A stretch of DNA of 64,000 nucleotides, taken from contig NZ_MBTF01000002.1 in assembly GCF_002013915.1 (NCBI RefSeq), positions 62,001 through 126,000 on the forward strand, in the 5' to 3' direction. The notes beneath the pieces were generated by a model. That model worked only from the letters and a program-made list of their open reading frames with translations. It was not told the origin of the DNA and ran no database searches. Positions within the stretch are counted from its first letter, which is position 1, and the number at the start of each line of letters is the position of its first letter. This stretch comes from Mucilaginibacter pedocola. GTDB lineage: Bacteria; Bacteroidota; Bacteroidia; Sphingobacteriales; Sphingobacteriaceae. Below, in pieces: positions 35,344 to 43,008 of this stretch. The position numbers and the translations under genes were made by a program.

Positions 35344-35673
35344 TTATAAATAAGCCAGCCAGTTATACCATCTCCGCCGGCCTAAATAGTGCAAATCCGC
35401 CTCTTTATCATAAGCCTCCCGCTCGAAAGAAATGTTGCGGTACGCCGGGTAATGCCTGCGGTAGCGGGCGAGGCTTAGCAAATAATTCAGCAGGTATAAA
35501 ATGTAAAATGGCAATACCAATAGCTCGGCTTGCTGGCGTAAATGTATACGCTCGTGGTTTAGTAAAACTTTATCGTTTCGCATAGCATCTTCCCTAATCA
35601 AAATAAAAGGGAATAGCGCCATGGCATTTATGTTGGGTTTCAAAAACCGCGCTGTTACCAACCATCCCGTCAT
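35344..35673 (-). CDS. Small HEXXH-type (HERIH) protein
   Basis: The protein has 109 residues. The core is NHERIHLRQQAELLVLPFYILYLLNYLLSL, an HEXXH zinc-protease-like motif followed by a hydrophobic helix, and a later FEREAYDKEADLHY supplies a Glu in the position of a third zinc ligand. This arrangement resembles a stripped-down M48/M56-like metallopeptidase core. It overlaps the upstream gene (stop of 35670-36419) by 4 bases, so translation is probably coupled. Its substrate and whether it is active are unknown. I know proteins of this type as conserved hypothetical proteins in Bacteroidota. Confidence 0.72.
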   Translation of the reverse strand: MTGWLVTARFLKPNINAMALFPFILIREDAMRNDKVLLNHERIHLRQQAELLVLPFYILYLLNYLLSLARYRRHYPAYRNISFEREAYDKEADLHYLGRRRWYNWLAYL

Positions 35674-36419
35674 TTCACATCAAGGTATTGCGGAGGCAAC
35701 GGCTCCAGCTCAAATGCCCTTGGGTTGCGCTTATAACGCTTAAAGCTGGTGCGCACGTATTTTACAAACTCGTATTCGCTGGCGGTGGTTACCAAATTAT
35801 AGCTTGGGCGGTATTTAAACATAAAGTCCGTCAGCTCCGGGTCTTTCAAAAACGTTATCCCGGCCACAAACGATTTATTGAAACGGTAATCTATCTGCGC
35901 CTGCATATAATCCCTATCAATGATCTGTTTCAGGTGCTCGGCATTCCTGCCGCTTCGGCTAAACATGTTATACAAAGCATCTATACTAAAGCCCACGCTA
36001 CCCTGCCCAACAGAAAGCAGGTCGCGGTTACCTATGGAGCCGTATATCCGGTTAAAATCGGTTTTTGTTGCCAGGTATTTCCGCTTCGGTCCCAGTACGC
36101 TATCACGCACGGTTACTTCCTTTAATTGAATAGCCTTGGGTTTAAGGTAAACAGCAAGTGCCGCAAGGTCTTTCACTTTCAGCGTATCGCTGTGAAACTC
36201 TTGTTTACTGAAAATCAGTACATCGCCAATATTTGCTGCAATAATAAATTCGCCTTTAAATGTATTGTAAACCGATTTGCCCGTGGTGCTGTTGAGTACG
36301 TTTACTTTGGCAATGCGCGTATTATTGTCTTTATCAAACACAATACCCGTAACCTCCTTTTGCTGCGCAAAGGCTGTTAATTGCGTAGCGCAAAGCAATA
36401 AGAAAGTCCATAATTTCAT
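35670..36419 (-). CDS. CarboxypepD_reg-like domain exported protein
   Basis: The protein has 249 residues from the ATG at 36419 (MKLWTFLLLCATQLTAFA, signal peptide). Residues about 20-100 are a carboxypeptidase-regulatory-like beta-sandwich (VTGIVFDKDNNTRIAKVNVLN ... GEFIIAANIGDVLIFSKQEF), the same module found at the start of TonB-type barrels, but no barrel follows. The rest (LKEVTVRDSVLGPKRKYLATKTDFNRIYG) is unassigned. It is cotranscribed with the HERIH gene downstream. Confidence 0.78.
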   Translation of the reverse strand: MKLWTFLLLCATQLTAFAQQKEVTGIVFDKDNNTRIAKVNVLNSTTGKSVYNTFKGEFIIAANIGDVLIFSKQEFHSDTLKVKDLAALAVYLKPKAIQLKEVTVRDSVLGPKRKYLATKTDFNRIYGSIGNRDLLSVGQGSVGFSIDALYNMFSRSGRNAEHLKQIIDRDYMQAQIDYRFNKSFVAGITFLKDPELTDFMFKYRPSYNLVTTASEYEFVKYVRTSFKRYKRNPRAFELEPLPPQYLDVK

Positions 36420-36481
36420 TGAGGGGTCAAAGCTACTGGTTTTGGTGCCGCGTTTGGCGGCCGTTAACAAATTTTAACAAG

Positions 36482-37312
36482 CTATTTTACAACCACAAGC
36501 TTCTGGCCAATTTTTATGCCGTTATCGCTCATTTTGTTTAATGCCCTCAATTCGTCAACCGTGATACCAAAACGTTTAGAGATGCTGTATAGTGTATCGC
36601 CCTGTTTTACGGTGTAAATTTTATCATCCGGCGATTCCTTCACTATGGTATCGGCCTGTGGCTGGTTCATGTTATTATTTATTTGATCCAGCACGCGGTC
36701 CTCACGTTTAATTTTGGCTATCTCGCCTTCGGGGCGGTCGTATTGGTCGAGATTGTATTTGGTAATGATGTTCAGCAGCAATTGCGGATACTTGGGGTTA
36801 GTAGCATAACCAGCTGCTTTTAAGCCGTAGGCCCAACCCTTATAGTCGTTTTTATCCAGTTCGAACAGCCTGGCGTAATTCTTTTTCTTTAAAAACTCTG
36901 AGTGGTCTCGGTAGCTGTCTTCGGGGTTATCATACACGCGGAAACAATCGTTGGTATTATCATCGTCCTTATAATAGCTCTCGCCCGTCCAGGTACTGCC
37001 ACATTTTATGCCGAAGTGGTTATTGGCGGCAACGGCCAGATCGCTATTACCCGCGCCCGATTCGAACAAGCCCTGCGCAAGCGTAATACTGGCGGGTATG
37101 CCGTAGGTATTCATTTCCTGTATGGCGATGGCTTTAAAGCGGTCGATATATTCCAACGACGACATATTGCGGTGCGATGCAATGGCCGCGCTGTTGCGTT
37201 TTTGAATGGCTTTATTGTTTTTGCGGGCCTTGCTACTGCTGATAGTGCCTTTGTGTGCCGAGCAGGAATTGAAAACAATAGCAAGAGCGAAGAGGATGCA
37301 GAATTTACGCAT
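36482..37312 (-). CDS. Peptidoglycan glucosaminidase with LysM domain, lipoprotein
   Basis: The product has 276 residues from the ATG at 37312. The N-terminus is a lipoprotein signal (FCILFALAIVFNSC, lipidated Cys near 17). Residues about 60-210 are a glucosaminidase domain (NTYGIPASITLAQGLFESGAG ... NNHFGIKC ... WAYGLKAAGYATNPKYPQLL), with the catalytic Glu in LFESG. Residues about 232-275 are a LysM domain (YTVKQGDTLYSISKRFGITVDEL), which binds peptidoglycan. The role is cleavage of the glycan strand between N-acetylglucosamine and N-acetylmuramic acid during wall turnover. A shorter paralogue without LysM follows upstream on the same strand at 37366. Confidence 0.92.
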   Translation of the reverse strand: MRKFCILFALAIVFNSCSAHKGTISSSKARKNNKAIQKRNSAAIASHRNMSSLEYIDRFKAIAIQEMNTYGIPASITLAQGLFESGAGNSDLAVAANNHFGIKCGSTWTGESYYKDDDNTNDCFRVYDNPEDSYRDHSEFLKKKNYARLFELDKNDYKGWAYGLKAAGYATNPKYPQLLLNIITKYNLDQYDRPEGEIAKIKREDRVLDQINNNMNQPQADTIVKESPDDKIYTVKQGDTLYSISKRFGITVDELRALNKMSDNGIKIGQKLVVVK

Positions 37313-37365
37313 AGCGGAAAATAACCAAAAAGCCATTCACATGGAACGGCAAAAATGGGAGAAAA

Positions 37366-37923
37366 TTATTTTTGGTTACTATCGGCTAACTGGGCGGTCG
37401 CTCCGTTTTCTTCAGGTTTTTCGTCCAGGTCGTGCAGTTTGTATTTTTTGATGATGGCTACTACCTGCGATGCCCAGGTGCGGCTGCTGCAATAACCGCT
37501 GCGTTGAATGCCTTTTGCCCAGCCGGTATAATCGTATTGGGTAAGTTTATCGGCCAAATGGCTGAATTGTTTACGCTCGGTCATGATGCGGGCGAAATCC
37601 TGGAAAGATTCCATTACAGATTCGTAGCGCTTGTACGATGTCTTAACTTTTTTGTTGTGTTTATAATAAACTACAGTGCCTCCACCTTTTACACCAAACT
37701 GGTTGTTGAGGTTTTGAGCTATAGCACTCTTGCCGCTGGCAGATTCGTGCATGGCAACGCCTAAAATGATACTTGCAGGTACGCCTGTTTCGTGCATGAT
37801 ACGAATGGCATTATCTTTGAATTTATCAACATATGATTGTGGAGCGCTTTGTGCCGAAACAGTTGCTGTGGTTGCAACCAGCGCAGATACCAACAGTAGA
37901 GTAGCAGTAAAGAGTTTCTTCAT
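37366..37923 (-). CDS. Exported glucosaminidase-domain protein
   Basis: The 185-residue protein has a signal peptide (MKKLFTATLLLVSALVATTATVSA) and a glucosaminidase domain (GVPASIILGVAMHESASGKS, NNQFGVKGG, YDYTGWAKGIQRSGYCSSRTWASQVVAIIKKY). The catalytic Glu lies in MHESASG near residue 68. There is no LysM or lipobox, so it is predicted to be soluble in the periplasm. It is a paralogue of the downstream LysM enzyme; both are co-directional with a 53-bp gap and may be one operon with the O-methyltransferase (2-bp gap) and ruvX. Confidence 0.88.
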   Translation of the reverse strand: MKKLFTATLLLVSALVATTATVSAQSAPQSYVDKFKDNAIRIMHETGVPASIILGVAMHESASGKSAIAQNLNNQFGVKGGGTVVYYKHNKKVKTSYKRYESVMESFQDFARIMTERKQFSHLADKLTQYDYTGWAKGIQRSGYCSSRTWASQVVAIIKKYKLHDLDEKPEENGATAQLADSNQK

Positions 37924-37925
37924 AA

Positions 37926-38564
37926 TTATTTTTTTCTGATGATCAATAGTCCATCACGAACGGGAAGAATTAATTTTTCAACCTTCGTGTTAACAGCTAT
38001 GTGCTCATTTAGTTTGCGGATGTTTACGGTATCGGTATCATTTTCGTTACCAAACACTTTGCCTTTCCACAAAACATTATCAATTATTATTAACCCACCG
38101 GGCCTTACTTTGTCAAATACTAACTCAAAATAAGTCAAATTATTTCGTTTATCCGCATCTATAAATACTAAATCGAAGTTATTTTCCTCAAAATCAGCTA
38201 TTATGCCCTCTGCGGCCCCAATATGAAGCTTTATTTTTTTATCCACATTTGTCAGTTTAAAATGTGAATTGAGCATTTCCTCGTACTCCGCGTTAACTTC
38301 TATGGTGTGCAGTATACCCCCGTCAGCTAAACCTTCCGCCAGGCAAATAGCCGAATAACCGGTAAAAGTGCCTATCTCCAGTATCAGCTTGGGTTGCACC
38401 ATTTTACTCAGCATGCTCAACACCCGGCCCTGGTAGTGGCCGCTTAGCATGTGCGGTTTTAATACTTTTAAATATGTTTCGCGGTTAATGGCTTGCAGTT
38501 CGGGGGCCTCTGGGTCGAGGTGGGCATCGAGGTATGATTGCAAAGATGGATCTAATATTTCCAT
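37926..38564 (-). CDS. O-methyltransferase family protein
   Basis: The 212-residue protein belongs to Methyltransf_3 (catechol/caffeoyl-CoA O-methyltransferase-like, including tRNA uridine TrmR). Motifs are KLILEIGTFTGYSAICLAEGL (SAM motif I), IHTIEVNAE (acidic, motif II), FDLVFIDADKRNNLTYFELV (metal-binding Asp) and GGLIIIDNVLWKGKVF (metal ligands D/N). The GGLIIIDNVLWKG sequence is seen in TrmR and in small-molecule O-methyltransferases alike, so the substrate is open. It is likely cotranscribed with the glucosaminidase, since the gap is two bases. Confidence 0.87.
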   Translation of the reverse strand: MEILDPSLQSYLDAHLDPEAPELQAINRETYLKVLKPHMLSGHYQGRVLSMLSKMVQPKLILEIGTFTGYSAICLAEGLADGGILHTIEVNAEYEEMLNSHFKLTNVDKKIKLHIGAAEGIIADFEENNFDLVFIDADKRNNLTYFELVFDKVRPGGLIIIDNVLWKGKVFGNENDTDTVNIRKLNEHIAVNTKVEKLILPVRDGLLIIRKK

Positions 38565-38609
38565 GCAGCAAAGGTACGGAAAATATATCCTTTGCTATTT
38601 TATTCATTA

Positions 38610-39020
38610 TCAGAAGCTTTTACTTAGCCAGCTTTGCAGTAAAATTGTAGCCGATACCGTATCCACCAACTCTTTATTCTGCCTTGCTTTTTTACCCATA
38701 CCGCTTTGTGCAATAGCGGCTGATGCCATTTTAGAAGTGAAGCGCTCATCAAGCATTTCGATGGGGATATCCGGGAAGTTTTTCTTAAGCAGCGTAACAA
38801 AACCTTTTACGTGCTGTGCCGATTGGGATGGGGTATTATCCATTTGCTTGGGTTCGCCAACCACAAAACGTTCAACCTGCTCGGTTTGCATGTAGTTTTT
38901 CAGGTAATCTATTATTTTGAGCGGATGGATAGTATCCAACCCGGTGGCTATTATCTGCATGGGGTCGGTAACCGCAATGCCTATGCGTTTGGTACCGTAG
39001 TCGAAAGCCATTACGCGCAT
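38610..39020 (-). CDS. ruvX: RuvX/YqgF, Holliday junction resolvase-like protein
   Basis: The 136-residue protein has the RNase H-like fold of YqgF: MAFDYGTKRIGIAVTDP (the first catalytic Asp in FDYG near residue 6), IVGEPKQMDNTPSQ with Glu in the second motif (here VVGEPKQMDN), and DERFTSKMA near residue 88. YqgF takes part in 16S rRNA 5' end processing and has been proposed as a Holliday junction resolvase. Length is usual. A terminal repeat element follows upstream of holB at 39123. It is the last gene upstream of the divergent holB. Confidence 0.93.
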   Translation of the reverse strand: MRVMAFDYGTKRIGIAVTDPMQIIATGLDTIHPLKIIDYLKNYMQTEQVERFVVGEPKQMDNTPSQSAQHVKGFVTLLKKNFPDIPIEMLDERFTSKMASAAIAQSGMGKKARQNKELVDTVSATILLQSWLSKSF

Positions 39021-39122
39021 AGTTTTGCGGATATGAGGTGAAAGAAATAAAGCCTGAGATGTGGCATCCTTTTGTAATTAAAAAAACAAAAGTACTTAAA
39101 AGATAGCCTAAACGCCTTTCCG

Positions 39123-39152
39123 TCTCAAATCTCATATCTCAAATCTCGCATC
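39123..39152. repeat. Short direct-repeat tract (TCTCAAATCTCATATCTC)
   Basis: The tract TCTCAAATCTCATATCTC followed by AAATCTCGCATCT is built of ATCTCA-type units in the 151-bp gap between ruvX and holB. It recalls the ATCTCATATCTC repeats that I associate with intergenic elements of Bacteroidota. A related inverted piece (GATATGAGG, TGAGATGTGG) lies at 39031-39063. Confidence 0.5.
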
Positions 39153-39171
39153 TAATTTTTACCTTGCACCA

Positions 39172-40314
39172 ATGCAGTTTAGAGAAATTACCGGGCAGCA
39201 CGCTGTAAAGCAACGATTGGTCTCCTCTGTCACCGAGAACAGGGTGAGCCATGCCCAGTTGTTTTTAGGCCCCGAAGGTAGTGGCAGCCTGGCCTTAGCG
39301 GTTGCTTACGCCCAGTTTTTAAGCTGCGAGGATAAACAGCCTGACGATTCCTGTGGTGTTTGTGCCTCATGCCGCAAGTACCAAAAGTTGATGCACCCCG
39401 ATCTGCATTTTTCGTACCCAACGTTCGGCACGCCGAAAGAGTCGGCTATTGATTTTATTGAGCAATGGCGCACCGCACTTTCCGAAAACCCGTATCTTAA
39501 TTTAGATACCTGGCGCGGCTATCTGGATTCGGGAAACAAACAGGCCAACATCAACATACTCGAGTGCCACCAGATCATCAAGAAACTTAGCTTTAAACCC
39601 TTCGAATCGGTTTATAAGGTTTTGATACTTTGGCTACCCGAATATTTGGATAAGCAGGGGAACGCACTACTTAAAATTATTGAAGAACCACAGCCCAATA
39701 CACTTTTCCTGCTGGTAGCTCAAAACCAGGATCAGATATTGAATACCATCCTATCGCGTACGCAGTTGGTTAAGATACCTCCGCTGGGGTTTGATGAGAT
39801 ACAGGAATACCTTGTTGCTAACCACAATCAAACCGAAACCGCAGCTGCCGAAATTGCTTACCTGAGTAATGGCAGTATGGCCGAAGCGCTGAGTATGCTG
39901 CAGCAGGACAGCAAAGGTTACCATAACCTTTTTGTACAATGGCTACGCCTATGCTTTGGCAATAAAGGGCTGGAGGTGCTGAGTTTTGTGGATAGCTCAT
40001 CAAAAATGGGCCGCGAAAACCAAAAGAATTTTTTGCGTTACGGCATCAACTTTATCCGTGAGTGCTGTTTAATATCTGCAGGGGCAGAAGCCATGGTGCA
40101 CTTACCGGCGCAGGAGTTAGATACTGCTCGCAAGATGGCCGCTGTAATGAATATTGCCCAATCTGAAACTATTATTGACGAGCTGGAAAAGGCTCATTAC
40201 CATATAGAACGCAATGCTAACCCTAAGATCTTGTTTTTAGATGTATCTTTGCAAATTATAAAAGTACTAAATTTGAAAATCGTCCCTCCGGGGAATCATT
40301 ATATACCGAATTAA
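39172..40314 (+). CDS. holB: DNA polymerase III subunit delta'
   Basis: The delta' subunit is part of the clamp loader that places the sliding clamp on DNA. The 380-residue product shows the AAA+ clamp-loader fold: ITGQHAVKQRLVSSV, SHAQLFLGPEGSGSLALA (residues 33-39 are a degenerate P-loop lacking the Lys, as in non-ATPase delta'), a zinc module with C52, C61, C64 and C67, and the LSRTQ segment in place of the canonical SRC arginine finger. ricT follows after two bases and gldH overlaps ricT, so this is a tight operon. Confidence 0.9.
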   Translation: MQFREITGQHAVKQRLVSSVTENRVSHAQLFLGPEGSGSLALAVAYAQFLSCEDKQPDDSCGVCASCRKYQKLMHPDLHFSYPTFGTPKESAIDFIEQWRTALSENPYLNLDTWRGYLDSGNKQANINILECHQIIKKLSFKPFESVYKVLILWLPEYLDKQGNALLKIIEEPQPNTLFLLVAQNQDQILNTILSRTQLVKIPPLGFDEIQEYLVANHNQTETAAAEIAYLSNGSMAEALSMLQQDSKGYHNLFVQWLRLCFGNKGLEVLSFVDSSSKMGRENQKNFLRYGINFIRECCLISAGAEAMVHLPAQELDTARKMAAVMNIAQSETIIDELEKAHYHIERNANPKILFLDVSLQIIKVLNLKIVPPGNHYIPN

Positions 40315-40316
40315 TT

Positions 40317-41768
40317 ATGGGATGCGGAAGTTGCTCAACAGGGGGCGGTTGCTCACCTGCGGGCTGCAAAAGTAATGGCAGCTGCCTTACTAACGGTTGC
40401 AGTAAATTAGACGTACACGATTGGCTTTCCCACATGGATATGCCAAACAATTATAAGCCTTTCAACATCGTAGAAGTAAAATTCAAAGGATCGAGGAAGG
40501 AGTTTTATCATAACCCGGATAATATTTACCTGGAAGCAGGCGAACTGGTTGCTGTGGAAACCACTACCGGCGGTTATGATATTGGCCATGTATCTATCAC
40601 CGGCGAACTGGTGCGCATGCAAATGACCAAGCGCCACGTTAAAGAGGCCGATGTTGCCAAAAAAATATACCGCCGCGCTACTCCCGCCGACGTTGATAAA
40701 TGGAAAATGGCCAAGGATCTTGAATGGGAAACCATGCACCGCTCGCGCACGCTGGCTTTAGATCTGAAGCTGAGCATGAAAATTAGCGACGTAGATTACC
40801 AGGGCGATAAAACCAAAGCTACCTTTTATTACACCGCCGAAGGCCGCGTAGATTTTCGCGAGCTCATCAAAAAAATGGCCGAGAGTTTCCGTATCCGTAT
40901 AGAAATGCGGCAGATAGGCATGCGCCAGGAGGCAAGCCGTTTGGGCGGCATAGGCAGCTGTGGCCGCGAGCTGTGCTGCAGCACCTGGCTTACCGATTTT
41001 AAAACAGTATCTACGGCAGCGGCACGCTACCAAAACCTGAGCTTAAATACGCTGAAACTTGCCGGGCAGTGCGGTAAGTTAAAATGCTGCCTCAACTACG
41101 AGTTGGATACTTATATGGATGCGCTGAAGCATATCCCCGATAATGTAAACTTCCTGAAGACCGAAAAAGGCGATGCCCGTTTGCAGAAGACCGATATTTT
41201 TAAACGCATTATGTGGTTTTCTTACCCGCGCGAAGAATCGTGGGTGCCACTGCCCATTTCGCGCGTAAAAGAAATACAGCAAATGAACCGCGACGGCGTT
41301 TTACCGGAAGACCTTGCGGAGGTTGTTGCAGTAGAAGTGAAACCGGTAAAAGTGCTCGATTACGAGAACGTAGTAGGCCAGGATAGCCTTACCCGCCTCG
41401 ACGAGCGCCGCAATAAAAACAACAAGAAGAACAAAAACAAAAATAAAGGCGGCAACCGTCCCGAAGGCCAGCAAGCGCAAAACAAAGGCGAGAATAATCG
41501 CCCGCAACAGCAAAACGCGCATAAAAAAGGCGGAGAGCAACAACCTCGCCCCGAAGGGCAAGCAGCCGGCCAACCTAATCAAAACCGCAACGAAGGCAGA
41601 CGTCCTCAACAACAAAACGCGCCTAAAAAAGAAGGTACACCACAAAATGCCCAACAGGCCGATGGTGGCAAACGCGAGGGAGGCAACAATAATAACAGGC
41701 GTAACAGGCACAGGCCAAACCGCGGTAACAATAATAACAACAACCAAAGCCAGGCAAGCCCCGAGTAA
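40317..41768 (+). CDS. ricT: RicT, PSP1-domain Fe-S protein
   Basis: RicT (YaaT) with RicA and RicF forms a complex that controls mRNA processing in Bacillus. This 483-residue homologue has a PSP1 domain (FKGSRKEFYHN ... DLELAVYT-like turns, MAESFRIRIEMRQIGMRQEA) with cysteines C215, C220, C221, C252, C257 and C258, the Fe-S binding pattern of the family. Two additions are notable: a Cys-rich head with six cysteines in the first 28 residues (C3, C6, C12, C17, C23, C28), and a C-terminal tail of about 120 residues rich in Gln, Asn, Lys, Arg and Gly, likely disordered and perhaps RNA-binding. It is flanked by holB (2 bp) and gldH (TAATG overlap). Confidence 0.88.
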   Translation: MGCGSCSTGGGCSPAGCKSNGSCLTNGCSKLDVHDWLSHMDMPNNYKPFNIVEVKFKGSRKEFYHNPDNIYLEAGELVAVETTTGGYDIGHVSITGELVRMQMTKRHVKEADVAKKIYRRATPADVDKWKMAKDLEWETMHRSRTLALDLKLSMKISDVDYQGDKTKATFYYTAEGRVDFRELIKKMAESFRIRIEMRQIGMRQEASRLGGIGSCGRELCCSTWLTDFKTVSTAAARYQNLSLNTLKLAGQCGKLKCCLNYELDTYMDALKHIPDNVNFLKTEKGDARLQKTDIFKRIMWFSYPREESWVPLPISRVKEIQQMNRDGVLPEDLAEVVAVEVKPVKVLDYENVVGQDSLTRLDERRNKNNKKNKNKNKGGNRPEGQQAQNKGENNRPQQQNAHKKGGEQQPRPEGQAAGQPNQNRNEGRRPQQQNAPKKEGTPQNAQQADGGKREGGNNNNRRNRHRPNRGNNNNNNQSQASPE

Positions 41769-42244
41769 TGAAACACTTGTATAAATTATTGTTTTCTGTT
41801 TTTGTCCCTGTAATATTTGCGTTGCAGGGCTGTACCGATCCCAACGCGATTATCGATCAGAATACCGAGATTGGCAACCACAATTGGTCGTACATAAACA
41901 GGGTGAAGTTCGATGTAAATATTACCGACGAGAAGGTGCCTTATAACCTCTATTTCAACCTGCGGGTAGGGGGAGGGTATCGCTACTCGAACATCTATGT
42001 GCTTTTATCGCAAAAGCACGGCAGCAAAACAGCTACTACCCGTTACCAGTTTGTATTGGCCAACCCTGATGGCGAATGGCTGGGCAGCGGCAGCGGTAAT
42101 TTATACAGCTACCAGTTACCTTTCCGCAAAGGGTACAAATTTCCTGAAAAGGGTACTTATCATTTCGAAATAGAGCAGAACATGCGCGATAACCCCCTTC
42201 ATGAAGTAAGCGATATTGGATTGAGAGTAGAAAAAGCCCAGTAA
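41768..42244 (+). CDS. gldH: GldH, gliding motility lipoprotein
   Basis: GldH is a lipoprotein needed for gliding and T9SS assembly in flavobacteria, with homologues across the phylum. The 158-residue product has a lipoprotein signal (LLFSVFVPVIFALQGC, Cys near residue 18) and the family body (VKFDVNITDEKVPYNLYFNLRVGGGYRYSNIYVL, GEWLGSGSGNLYSYQLPFRKGYKFPEKGTYHFEIEQNMRDNPL). Its ATG overlaps the ricT stop. The order holB-ricT-gldH is, as far as I recall, conserved in Bacteroidota. Its stop directly abuts the stop of the convergent lipoprotein gene. Confidence 0.92.
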   Translation: MKHLYKLLFSVFVPVIFALQGCTDPNAIIDQNTEIGNHNWSYINRVKFDVNITDEKVPYNLYFNLRVGGGYRYSNIYVLLSQKHGSKTATTRYQFVLANPDGEWLGSGSGNLYSYQLPFRKGYKFPEKGTYHFEIEQNMRDNPLHEVSDIGLRVEKAQ

Positions 42245-42625
42245 TTACCTTACCGTATATTCCGCCACAATTTTACTGAATGAGCCCAGTTCGCGGCCCG
42301 AATCGGTAGTGCCGGTTGCATCATTATCAGTTATAGCATAAGCCACAGTATTCTCCCCATTAGAGTTTTGCACTTCCAGATGTACAACGCTTCCGGCTGT
42401 TAAAGTTGTAGTAAACTCATAGGTGCCACTTGCAATCGTTTTGGTGTCAAGTGCTGTACTTACCGTTTCTTCTGCTTTTATTGCAGATAAGCTTACGCTG
42501 TAACTTGCCGTGCCGGCAACCGTAACTTTTATGGTATGTGGCGTGGGTGTTGCATCTCCTTTTTTACCACAACCAAACAGCACAATACACCCAACAAAGG
42601 CAAATACAATAACAGTAAGTTTCAT
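42245..42625 (-). CDS. Small hypothetical lipoprotein
   Basis: The product has 126 residues from the ATG at 42625 (MKLTVIVFAFVGCIVLFGC). The lipobox is IVLFGC with Cys near residue 19. The rest reads as a small beta-sandwich: TIKVTVAGTASYSVSLSAIKAEE, GTYEFTTTLTAGSVVHLEVQN. It may resemble MmpS-like or Ig-like folds, but I cannot name the family. It is convergent with gldH with no intervening base between their stops. Confidence 0.65.
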   Translation of the reverse strand: MKLTVIVFAFVGCIVLFGCGKKGDATPTPHTIKVTVAGTASYSVSLSAIKAEETVSTALDTKTIASGTYEFTTTLTAGSVVHLEVQNSNGENTVAYAITDNDATGTTDSGRELGSFSKIVAEYTVR

Positions 42626-42701
42626 AACCGGTTTATTTTGAGAAATTTTAAACATGTAAATATCACGATTGTAGTTTAACTATACCAACAAAAATTACCT
42701 C

Positions 42702-42944
42702 ATGAAACAATTGATATCTTTTTTGATGATCATATTAGCGGCGGTGCTATTGTTTTTTACAGCTTGCAAAGGCAATACCGGCCAAACCGGTGGTGCGCAA
42801 GCCGACTCGGGGCAGGTGCATGTTGGCAACTCGGGGCCTGCTGATAGTAACGGCTATAAAGTAAGCCCAACCGAAACAGGCGGGAAAGATACCAGTGGCA
42901 ACGGGGTAGGTAAGCCAACCGATACCACTAAAATAATTCCTTAA
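42702..42944 (+). CDS. Very small hypothetical lipoprotein
   Basis: The product has 80 residues. It begins MKQLISFLMIILAAVLLFFTAC with a lipobox (Cys near residue 22), followed by a disordered Gly/Thr/Ser/Asp-rich chain (KGNTGQTGGAQADSGQ ... GKDTSGNGVGKPTDTTKIIP). It has no globular domain. Lipid-anchored flexible chains of this kind are common in Bacteroidota and have no assigned function. The gene diverges from the preceding lipoprotein gene. Confidence 0.6.
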   Translation: MKQLISFLMIILAAVLLFFTACKGNTGQTGGAQADSGQVHVGNSGPADSNGYKVSPTETGGKDTSGNGVGKPTDTTKIIP

Positions 42945-43008
42945 TAGCTATACGCTTTTTTAGTAAAATATAAATAGCTACATTCGTTTTGCTAAATTTT
43001 TTATCAGG

